Assembly (NCBI RefSeq): GCF_030463535.1
Contig: NC_132879.1
Coordinates: 39,462,597-39,526,596, forward strand
Reading direction: 5' to 3'
DNA from: Salminus brasiliensis
Taxonomy: Eukaryota; Chordata; Actinopteri; Characiformes; Bryconidae
DNA: 64,000 nucleotides
Below, piece by piece: positions 53,683-64,000 of this stretch. Within the stretch, counting starts at the first letter, position 1. The number at the start of each line of letters is the position of its first letter. The notes below the pieces were generated by a model. It had not been told where the DNA came from. It was given only the letters and a program-made list of their open reading frames with translations, and did not search any database. The translations under genes were made by a program, and so were the position numbers.

Positions 53683-55904
53683 CTGCAGGTATTGGCAGAG
53701 GCAGGGGAGAGAAAACGTTAATTACAAGGCACAACAGTGGGCCCAAATACTGAGTGAAGCAACAGTAAAATCAAATGGTGAGTGATAGTAGTGAAGCATG
53801 TGGAATGAAAAAGAAACGAAACAACATTTAAGTATTTTTATGTACCATACTCTTTAAAAACAGTAAGAATAATAATGAGTCAGGGGGTTCTCAATCATAC
53901 CAACAGTACTGTGCAAATGTTGCAGGCACATAAGGTCATTATTGAACAGTTTAACATTTCGGTGTTCGGTGCAATTTTGTGTGCATTTTTCCTGGTAAAA
54001 GCTACATATATGGTTAGAATAGCCAAACATACACTCATTGTAATAGCTTGTTAGTCAGTTAGTCAGCTAAACAAAAGTTTGATTCCTCCTGAACATCCCC
54101 AGCCTTTGCACTGAATTTGTTAAATTTTGTCACCAGCAGCAGAACACCTAATTTAACAAGCTAAAGCATCAATTAGCCAAACCAAGTACGGTATGATAAT
54201 TAAAATACATACTGGGCTTTCTTAAAAAGAGGTTTGGAAATGGGTAAACTTACTCACAAAACCACAACCACTTGTTCTAAACTCTTTTACTGATCAGCCC
54301 TTAAGGAGTTTTTCAATTCCTAGGTTCCTACATTTATTTATGTTGTCAAAATCTATTGCAGTATGTTTTCAGTGTTTTCAGTGGGCAACACCCCAAACAC
54401 TGGTGTAATCACTTCGACTTGCAACATCCACCAGAAACAAAAGACCAAAACTGTGCAAATGAATCAGAGGTCCTGACCATAAATGCAAAAGATACATGTA
54501 AGTCGCTCAACGTACACTGACTGCACACCCACTGCACGGTCATATTCTCAATCGCCAGAGCACTTGGTTGCCTGTGTGTAAGCCTAGCTTCCTCTCCCAA
54601 AACTGAACTGCTGAACTTGCTCCATAGCATACATTAAAATTGTGTAGTGTATACAGGAACAGTTAGAACTGGGCAAAATTACCACTACTATGAGACACTT
54701 ACAAGAATAGATCACACATGCCTATTATCCTGTTAGCTATTTATCTACAGAGAACAGAAAAGGCTGCGTTTAGCCGTGGCTTGGCTAAACTAGTCTTGCC
54801 TAGTCTTGTTCTGGAGGTTTTGTAAAATAATCACAGCTCAGAGTGACACAAACGCTTCCAGTAATTCCAGTAATTCTGCTTTTATGATGAGTATGGTATA
54901 TGACACAGGATATGGCTAAGAATGGAAAATATATTTCACAACATGATGGTGTTATACGTGTATTTGTTTCTAGGGAAATCACAGAAGGGTGTACTGTATT
55001 TTAATGTAATCTTTTTTGTCTTATTGGCAGCATGCAACTCAGATCTCAATAATCACTGTTACAATTTATTTGGGGAGTAGATAATAGTAGGGCCAATATG
55101 GTAAGTAATCAAATAGGTGCAAGTATACCCGCAAGCAAGTGTTGCCAAACCCAACTCCTGGAGATTTACATTTATGCAGACTTCAGCTCCAACCCTAATT
55201 CAGGGCCCACCTTAACTGTTAAACTAATGCATTCAGAAGGGGGTTGGAGTAAACACTGCGGGAATGATAGATTTTCAGGAGGATTCAGCATTACTAATAC
55301 TACTAAGAATATCAATGATTATATCAGTACATCTGTGCAAAACAACAGACCTATGCAGTGTGGTGATGCAACAATCCGACTTTATCTGTTTCTATATCAA
55401 TACATAAATGCAGCCAAAACTCTATACAGATCCGATCCCATAGCTAAATTAATAAACCATATATCTCACCATGTGGAAGAGGCTTAAGGCATTGAATGAT
55501 CAGGATTGACTTAAACATCACTTTACTAACTTTGTTAAACAAAAACAAAACAAATGAAAGAAATTAACAGAATTTCTATTAATTAATCACAAAAATAAAT
55601 ACTTTCTTGACCTTGACACAGTGTTGTCTGGGCTCAGGACTTTTACTCTGCAATTCAAATGTCCAAAGAAGCTAGCAGCTCCTCTGTTTTCAGTTATCCT
55701 TATATGGAAGATCAGCTGTGGCAGTGACATCATTATGCAAGTCTCAGATTGAACAGTTCAGCTCTAATTTCTCTCTTTCGCTAAAAAAACGTGAGAAACA
55801 GCATAGCTGTGGCTTTTAAAAACAGCAACAATTTCAATCTGACTAGACTGATACATCACTAATGTTGCCTTAGGGTGACTTTATACTTACATTATTATTA
55901 TTTT

Positions 55905-56130
55905 GTGGTTTTGACCAGTTGAGAATGGGTCCCCCTTTGTGAGTCTTGTTTTCTCCCAAGGGTTCTTCCTTCAGCTTTGAGAGAGTTTTTCCTTGCCATG
56001 GTCACCTTTGGCTTGCTCACTTGGGATTACATGCTTTGTTGTTTCGTTTATTTTGTCTTATTTCTGTTTTTCTGTAAAGCTGTCTTGTGACACCAGGTTG
56101 TAAAAGTGCTATGCAAATAAATCTGACTTG
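55905..56130 (+). mobile_element. L2-type LINE 3' tail
   Basis: ttttccttgccatggtcacc, gtaaagctgtcttgtgacac and atgcaaataaatctgacttg are the conserved 3' end of fish L2-like LINEs, truncated at its 5' side. Confidence 0.7.
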
Positions 56131-58322
56131 TTATGAAGTAAGAAACCATTAATGCATCTCAAGTTTTAATAATTTATTTCTAATCTAGCTCTGATACAAC
56201 AGCTACTAGGTGCCTGTGCTGACTAAAATTTTAACTGGAAGTGATGTGGGGAGGAAGTGCTATCAACCCCCTCTAAAAGAGCAAGGCCAATTGTGCTCTC
56301 TTGGACACTCTCTGGCTGCTGATGATCGAACCAGCGATCCTCAGTTCCTCAGATCATAGTGGTAGTGCCTTAATCCACTGGACCACTTGGAGCCCATGTT
56401 TTAAAGGTTTTTAATAGAGCATCCTCTCTTTCATCTGTAACGTGAAACATAGGACTGATTGGAAAAAAAACTTGCTGTTAGAAGGGAGTCCCACTCTCAA
56501 AAGACTGATCATTTTTTTGCAGAAAAAATCAGAACAAAGCAATCCTTAAATACTACCAAAATATAAAAACACTGCACATTAAACTTTACTTGCCAAGTGA
56601 CATGACTCTATGACCGCTATTTTATTTGTGTTGTTTTTTTAGGTCTCTCTGGAATGCTTGTTTTTTTAAGTGTTTACTCCCCCCCCCCCGCATCTACATT
56701 TCAGTCAGTGTGGGAACATGACAGACAAAACATCTGCACTGGGGCATCGCCCAGAATTTTCAAGCACAATGACTTTCAAAACTCTGCATCCATGCAAATG
56801 AGAAACTCAGTCATAAACACTGCAGCATGCTTCGTAAAGCATAGCGTTCTACGGCATAAAAATATATTTTATTCATGTAAAATACAGGCTACACATGTAC
56901 CGAAGCGTTCCCTGTTATGATGTATACATAACTATCTGAATTCCAAATGTTTACTCGATCTAATTTTGGTCGATGCAGCTGCTGTCCGAGTGGAACTGTG
57001 AGTGTGTGGACTGTCTTGGCATGCGGCTCGCTTATCGGTGGCAGCACTCCCACACTTCCTCCCTTGGTCCGACAGCTGGTATCTTTGACCCACAGCATGC
57101 ATGTACTGTTATCATCATTAAAGGAATCAGAACCTCCCCACCCCCTTAAAAAAAAACCTTATGTTGGAACCATAACCCTTACCTACTATTGCCCCCATAC
57201 CCCCTTCAAACTAGCAGTACTGTTCATGCACTTCATATTAATGAGACTTCATTTAGATAATGCAAGACGCACTGCAATCTTTAGTTAAAAAATAAAGGTT
57301 AATAAACATTGCCCCCATATATCTACATTGGAATAGGACAAAAAAATTAAAAATAAAAATAAAATGATGACTGATGCAGCATTTTACAATGTGATTAACA
57401 ATCCAATGCTGCACTGTATTCTGCCTATAAACAGCTAAAATAAAAAAAAAAAACATGATCATTTGACTTGCAGCTATTATTGTATGAAAACATAGTCCAA
57501 AGAAACAATATATGCTCATATATGCTTCCATCAGTTCAAATAAGGAACAGCACATTTAGCACAGTTGTCAAGGTTGCATATCCTCTTTTTTCAGTATTAA
57601 TTAAACGTGACTTATAACTTATAACTTATAACATCCTTCATTTTTATGTTACTATGTCCAACTTCTTCATCTTTCACAATTAAACTGTCTTTGTTGCTGT
57701 GTCTTAAAACTAGGATATGTTAATAAGCTTTGCTGCAATTGGTTACTTCTTGTGCCTTACTCTAAAAGTAGTCCGGGCTGAAACACTTGAGGGCGGGCCT
57801 AAGCTGCTGTTTTAATAGTTTCTGAGACCGTGAACTCAAAATGCTTTACAGTTTAGTTAACATATATGGACTATATGGAACACACAGTGAATTGTGTTGA
57901 GGAACGTTTGAAGGTTTTTCAATTTTCAAACTGTGAGGAAACCTCTTAAGAAAAGGTTTTTAGAAGAAACAGGTTCCTCAACAGAAACATCCTCCACAGT
58001 TTCCAGTTTAAGAACTTCCAAAAATTCCTTAATGACTTTTAACAGTGTACTTTTTGGAATAATGTTAACATACTACATTAAACTGCTTAATTAAAAAAAA
58101 AAAGTGAAGAAAGCTGAAGAAAGTATGATGAATGTCAGCCTGTAATTGCTCATTTCACTGTTCATTTTGTCTTAACAGTAATGAATGGGGCCAGGTTGAA
58201 CCAATAAGTAATTATTCTACTGATAAGATACTACATTTAAACAGAGAGGTGTCAACACAGAGTTATTTGGCCTTCCAAAACTTCATAAACGTCATTTCAA
58301 TTCCATATCTAGTGTATACAGC

Positions 58323-58324
<2 letters not shown>

Positions 58325-58392
<68 letters not shown>
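58325..58392. repeat. (GT)n-(GA)n microsatellite
   Basis: About 27 GT units followed by six GA units. With the CA run at 58641-58682 it makes a GT/CA inverted pair 250 bases apart. Confidence 0.97.
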
Positions 58393-58639
58393 TGTACAGT
58401 CAATGCAGAAAGCAATTCACAGTCCTGTTAAAGTCATAGGTCATGTGGTTAGCAGACCTATGAGATCCTGTCCCCGGGACTGGATCCAGCTCACAGCAGC
58501 GACCATCTGCACAGAGCCTTCAGAGAGACAGTTAGCCACAGGAGGAAGGAGAGGAAGACAGCCCAAACTTAACTTCCCACAACACACTCGAACAGGAAGC
58601 CACCCCCCTTCTTCCCCTGCCCCTGCACAAGCACACACA

Positions 58640-58640
<1 letters not shown>

Positions 58641-58682
<42 letters not shown>
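58641..58682. repeat. (CA)n microsatellite
   Basis: About 21 CA units, complementary to the nearby GT run. Confidence 0.97.
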
Positions 58683-58685
<3 letters not shown>

Positions 58686-59895
58686 CTCAGTTTCAGAACA
58701 GGAAGTCTCCTGCGGTAATGCTGGGGTGATGCAGAGGGTTTTATCAACAGTCAGCAATGAGGGAGCAAGCAGACAAGAAAGGAGGAAGGAACGGGGAGGT
58801 GGAGATGGAGAGTCAGCTTGAGAAGGCCACATCAGCCGAGACAGACTCAAGTTCAGATAGAAAAGAAAACATTTCAGCTTTGTACTTTGTAGGACACAAC
58901 CAATACCAATATAGATTTAAGGAGCCAGAACTCAAGATTACCAATAAGATCAGTGAATATAATTTGTCAAAAATTAAGCATCCCCTAATAGTTTACAGAT
59001 GAAGCATGCTTTACTTACATGATTGTGTATTGTCAGATATGATTACCAATTCTTAATGGTCATATTTCTTAAACTAAATAACCAAAAACTGTTACATAAA
59101 GATAGAGTAACATCTACATGACTGAACAGCTAAATGCACCTGCAGGAGAACACAAACTGGCAGTTCTAATGCATCAGCAGCATCAGCAACATACGCCCAG
59201 CATAGACTAACATTCTGTTTGGAGGTGGGGGGGCAGGGGGTGCTTGTGTTACACATCATTTTTGCCTCTTTTTCTTTCTGTCATGTTCTAGCGTATTATT
59301 TTATGATTACATTCCTCCTCCTACCTGCAAACTTGAAAAAGTGAGGTCAGTTGTGCTGTCTGGAACTCCCAGCCACGAATGGCTGTAACATCACTGGGGT
59401 TTAAACTTGATTGTCAAATCTTAAATTTTCAAATTTCTCAAACTAAGCAACACAAACTTTTAAATAAGGCAGAGCTTCCCAGCATTCTTAGCAGTTTTGT
59501 TAGTGTTTATTAATTAGCTCCTATGGTCAGTTCTTTTTATTTGCATTTTTATTTTTAAATGTTTTAACTAATGCTGTCAAAGTTAACACATAATAAAGCA
59601 ATAAATTATTAATGGCACTAATGCTTTAAGTTGTTAATGCATTTTCTTTTTTTAACCCTGCAAACAATTTGCAGTCGCACAGGCTGAAGCCCAGTTCTGT
59701 TACTTCAGCAAACAGACATCCAGCACAGAATAACATTATGATAAGTGGTAGGGGGAGAGGAAGTGCTATCCCTGCCCTGCCTGGATTGCGTCCTTGTCCT
59801 CATGTTTTCTAAATGTCGTATGCACCACTGCACATGGCCGGTCGGTCGCATTGCTGTTTGTGTTTATATTTGTATTAGTGCTGCTGTAGTGCTGT

Positions 59896-59943
59896 AATAA
59901 ATTATTATATATATATATATTATAATATATATAATATTATTAT
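59896..59943. repeat. AT-rich palindromic run
   Basis: tatatatatatattataata and surroundings can fold back on themselves; simple repeat. Confidence 0.7.
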
Positions 59944-60158
59944 ACTAAAAATCAAGCATCTTCTAAACACCAAATGGCATTTCAATACAGGCAAAACCAT
60001 AAAATACAACTGGTTGAGCCAGAGTATGCTTTTCTGCTCTATATTCATTTTTGCAGAAACAACAAAGCAAGATGGAAGATACATCTCTCAGAACCTGCAC
60101 CCCCTACCCCCCTCACCTACGTAGGTATCTAATCTGGTCTGATGGCATAATTCTCGCC

Positions 60159-60230
60159 CCACGGAATCATGGGAGCTCCAAACACAGAGCGCTCTTGACT
60201 CAAGGAGGTGCATGGTGTTGCCCAGGCAAC
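60159..60230. promoter_or_regulatory. X-box (RFX) palindrome with adjacent ZNF143-like motif
   Basis: GTTGCCCAGGCAAC at 60217-60230 is a perfect inverted repeat of the RFX half-site around a two-base spacer. About 50 bases upstream, the complement of ggaatcatgggagctcc reads close to the ZNF143/'CTCCCATGATTCC' promoter motif. The surrounding 200 bases are less AT-rich than the flanks. A regulatory role in etv6 is inferred from position only. Confidence 0.45.
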
Positions 60231-61869
60231 CCCCAGGCTCTAAGGATGAATGGAGGAGAGTGGAGATGAGATCACTGCTATCTAGTTTCATTGTTGCTCT
60301 TGCAACTCCCCCTCCAAGAGTCTATTCACAGAGCACACTATGTGTTACACACATATATACACACACTATTTGACAGTGGATTGCCTATGCATGCATCATG
60401 TGTGTATGTGGGTAGCGGTATATGCTTTTTTTGGGCTACACTGCAACAGCATTGACTTAATATTTATTAAGATATTTTAAATAAGTTTTTATAAGTTATA
60501 TATATAGTTATTAAGAATAACTTGATGTACATCAGACCTTACATACATCCAATCTCTTCCAAACACCTACTACACTGCAGAACTGCAGGCAATTCTACTC
60601 AAGAAACAAGACAAAGACTTTTTTACACAGTGCCACAGGACTGACTGTATGAATGAGTTTGTAAGTCGAGTGCAGGACCAGACATGTTGAATGGGAAAAA
60701 AAAAAAAAAATGGGACAGGCACAGTCAAATACATTCAGAAAAAAAAACTGGTTTTTGTAATAAATCAAAACTGCCTATGTTCAGAACCTAAATTACATCA
60801 CAAAACTTTCATTACATGTAGCTGACACATTGTAACTATTTGGCCAAAGTCTACATAGCAAGGTTAATAAATAATAGTCTCTCTTCATTAAACTTCCTGT
60901 CATTACTATCATCTGACCTGACCAATGAAAATATTCTAACGTCAAATGCTCGTGAGATAGTGATTCAAATTCTGAAAGCTCACTGCACACAGACTGGGCG
61001 TTTAAGTGGATAAGGGGTTAACAACTATGAATCACGATCCCTCCTCTTCTGGTAAAAAACATTTCAGAACATATGCATGCACCATATGATCTGCCTGTTT
61101 CTACATTGCAGACAATGCACTTCCAGCTGGTAAAATGTTTTTTGCAGATGAATCTCACAAGATTCTATCAAATGAATGACCTTATAATCAATGCAAGTCA
61201 AGGACATTATAAAGTGTGGAACAAATTGGGTTGGAAATTACTTCAAATTACTGTTAGCCTTAGCCAAGGCTCTACACTCATGAAGATACATGTAAAGTTT
61301 AAATATCTGAAAAAGAATCATTACTTTCATGTTATATTCATGTTATATTCATGCATAAGCAGTCCTGTCTTACAAACAGTTAGGAGCATATTTTTTTATT
61401 ATGAATATCCATTATTTAAAGCTTACATGTACATTACTTCTCAAAAGTCTGGTGCGACAGAAAATGATATTGTTTATTTGTGGTTTCATTGTTGATAATT
61501 CATTGTTAGATAGTTTCATTAATGCTATTATAGTATGCTTTTTCCTTTGTCTCTTAATTGTTTTACTTGTTATGACCATTTCACTACTAACTATGCAACA
61601 AATCCTGAATAAGAAGTAAGTATTTTCAGTTACAAAGCAGTCCTGCTTTACAGTAAGAAACTGTGTGTTGCGAAAGCACACTGTGCAGGAAGGAAGTGGA
61701 CACCTGCCACTTAAGCTAAACGACTACACCTGCAACATTCTGCAACTGCTTTTCCTTCAGCATGAACAAATACTTGTTTAATAATAGTTCCATAACTATG
61801 ACTATCAAACACAACTACTTGATGTACAGTAATACTGCTGGAAGAGCTCAGCTACTCATGTTGGATGTT

Positions 61870-62080
61870 TGGTCATTTACTTCATCCTAAAGGTATTGGA
61901 TAGAGCTTCATCACAAAGAAAGTTCCATTGCTCAACACTGCGAGGGCTTACTACCCTTCTGGCTGCCACTTGCCATTGGTCACAGTGACCTTAGGCTCAT
62001 TTGTGTGTAAAGTGCATTTCATTCTATTGGCAATGTTCTTCCATGGACAATATGCAGGCTGCATGTGTGTGCAACTGAAA
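61870..62080. mobile_element. MITE fragment related to 45380-45850
   Basis: aaaggtattggatagagctt, gttccattgctcaacactgc and tgccacttgccattggtcac align with the middle of the 45.4-kb copy. Truncated. Confidence 0.55.
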
Positions 62081-63099
62081 ACCTGTGTTTTATGAATGTG
62101 GCTTCCCATGTACTTTTGGACATTTTCTATCCATGTGTTTAGAATGTTAGATATGTAATCAGGATCATAGCTCTCCTGTCATGATACTCTCAGTTCTTCT
62201 CAGTTCAATTGTGGCACATAGAACAATCAAGAGCCCTTAAACAACCTTATAATATTCTCTCTCTTTCTTGCTCTCCCCCTCTTCCTCCCTAATGACATGT
62301 GGAGCCGGTTTGGAGCAGGAAGAGAAAAGGCTGCGCTCATTTTCTGGCCGTTGGCATGTGAGAACAGTTTCCCTTTCAGAGCAAGGGGGAGGGAAAGAAA
62401 AAAAAAAAATACACACAGCACTCAGGCAGGAAGCACAGTCTGCCCACTCAGGAAATTCCTGAGGATGAGAGTGGCTTCCAGGCGCAGGAAATTTCCCCTC
62501 TGAAAAGAGTGTGCTCATATAAACACACACACACATGCGTGAGCACACAAAGACAGAGAATGAGACATAGGCAGGCAGATACATTCATACTCATGCCCTA
62601 TTCAAAATACCCTTCAATATCTAGAATTAGATAGAATCTTTCATACATTAAAACATCTCAATTACAATCTTAATTGTAACAGTGACTGGAATCAAACTAA
62701 CTCCACTTATAATACTGAGTACTGTATGGGAGTGTACTGTGTTCTGTGCAGAGCACACAGACAACATCTTACATTTCTCATCACTGCTGTAACAAAATCT
62801 GGAATTCTGGAAACTCTGAAAATCTGGAAACAGAAACTTCACAGGAACAAGAAAACATCAACAAGTCCTGGCTAGCTGTACAACAAGATCTCAAAAGTTG
62901 CACATATACGATTAAAGTGTATTCCAATAATTGTTACATTTGCACAAAAGATATTCCATACATATTTTACAACTCATCCACCAACTCCCATTCACTAATT
63001 TAGCCAAATACACACATTCTATCTGAAAACATTGTCGCTACAGGTATATTCATGCTACTTTTCTGCAGAAAACTGTAAGAACTTTACATTCTACAATGG

Positions 63100-63255
63100 T
63101 TCAGTTAGGCTTAGGGCGAATGTCCAGTTATGTTTAGGTTAGGTTAAGGTAGGTTAAGTTTAGGTTTAGGCTGAGGTAATACTATTACACAGGCTAGGGT
63201 AAGGTTTAGAATAGGTTTGGGCTAGGTTAAGGGAGGTTAAGGTTTAGGCTGTAAA
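63100..63255. repeat. Degenerate TTAGG-like repeat
   Basis: More than a dozen ttagg / gttagg / ttaagg words occur within 155 bases (for example gtttaggttaggttaaggta). Not a clean TTAGGG array. Confidence 0.7.
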
Positions 63256-64000
63256 GACAGAGCTGCTGTACATTCCGGGAACTGCAGGACTTCACAAAAA
63301 AATCTTACCATTTACAGTATTTACATTTACATTAATGAAATGAGCTTCACTTTTACTGGTCCATTCATCATTAAATGTCCACACAACAAGTAAATAAAGA
63401 ATTGCATAAATAATTGCAATTAAAAATGCTTGCAAAGGTGCTGACCAAGCCTACTGTCCGAACACTGGCCTCTTACAGTACTGCATTTGGGCCCTAGAAA
63501 TTGTGTTATTTTAGTCCATGCTGATGACTTTAGCTGTCTTTTATGGCTCTTAAATTTTTTCCCCCCGTTTAGTCATTTTCCTTTTTAGCATTAGCATTTA
63601 GCTTTTAGCATTAGCATTTTATATGGATTCAAAGACAAAGACACCACAATTACCATTTCTGTAAATAAGTACAAATTAGCAGTGCATTGCAGATGGCATT
63701 TTAGGCTAAAACAGCTTGCCATATATAGGAAGTGTTGTTCTGTTAGCACTAGACTACTCTAATTTTTAAGGATGTCACATTACTAACTTTATAAAGCTGA
63801 AACAAAAGTTATTTGTCCACTGTAGCTGTGTATGTGTGTGTCTCAGCGTACAGAGGGTGCTGTAGTGTGGTTGTGGAGGGGTTAAGAGTGAGTGGCATTC
63901 TTTTAGAGTGAGGAACAAACTGCTGCTCTCCTCTCATCTAATCCACTTCCTCTCCAGGAAGCCAAGCAGGCCCACTTCTGCCCACTCTGCAATTTCCTTT

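Larger units (their letters stand above)
53683..64000. other. Upstream etv6 intron (inferred), no further exon recognised
   Basis: I searched the minus strand for the ETV6 amino-terminal coding exons and saw none; large 5' introns are known in ETV6. The stretch holds a LINE tail, microsatellites, an X-box, a MITE fragment and GGTTAG-type degenerate repeats, listed separately. Short ORFs here have no domain content. Confidence 0.55.

Noticed and set aside
58441-58850. Cluster of GGAAG words as an ETV6 autoregulatory element
   Set aside because: Purine-rich microsatellite surroundings make such words frequent by chance; no spacing or conservation evidence is available.

Overview
This is vertebrate, and specifically teleost, nuclear DNA. 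It is intron-rich and AT-rich, and it is loaded with Tc1-like, hAT, MITE and tRNA-SINE debris of the kinds common in ray-finned fish. Two genes have the fish-specific NLR layout (FISNA-NACHT, leucine-rich repeats, PRY-SPRY/B30.2). The repeat families hint at an otophysan fish (characin or catfish type), but that is only an impression. There is no bacterial content; CRISPR arrays, operons and ribosome binding sites do not apply here.

Layout. Positions 1-8.7 kb are mostly intergenic: truncated Tc1 copies, a very strong hairpin at 5.4 kb, a CpG-rich block at 6.2-6.6 kb that may be a promoter, and a tRNA-derived SINE. Positions 8.77-22.80 kb hold NLR gene 1 on the + strand: a noncoding first exon, a short start exon, one 1.74-kb FISNA-NACHT exon, six LRR-type exons, a 39-bp microexon, a 47-bp linker and a B30.2 exon. 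I could assemble it by eye into an uninterrupted 1202-codon reading frame. Positions 22.8-27.7 kb are repeats, including a hAT element with an exact 8-bp target duplication. Positions 27.7-41.51 kb hold NLR gene 2, a tandem duplicate about 19-20 kb downstream with the same exon series (1183 codons if every exon is used). It has lost the microexon, and one LRR exon has a broken splice acceptor. Positions 41.6-46.7 kb contain a defective Tc1 element with a SINE inserted in it, a decayed third copy of the NLR promoter/first-exon region with no gene behind it, and older transposon debris. Positions 46.70-53.68 kb hold, on the - strand, the last six exons of an ETV6 (TEL) orthologue: the pointed/SAM domain, a central region with a histidine-rich insert, and the ETS DNA-binding domain. 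From 53.7 kb to the window end is apparently a large upstream ETV6 intron with microsatellites and a strong RFX-type X-box palindrome.

How the parts relate. The two NLRs are predicted cytosolic innate immune receptors. Comparing them shows three patterns. The NACHT core and the C-terminal half of B30.2 are about 98-99% identical by eye, which suggests gene conversion. The flanks, introns and the centres of the LRR modules have diverged strongly. Receptor-relevant changes differ between copies: the Walker A loop of gene 1, the PRY segment, and the splicing of LRR5 in gene 2. ETV6 is a separate, conserved transcriptional repressor gene that meets the NLR cluster tail to tail.
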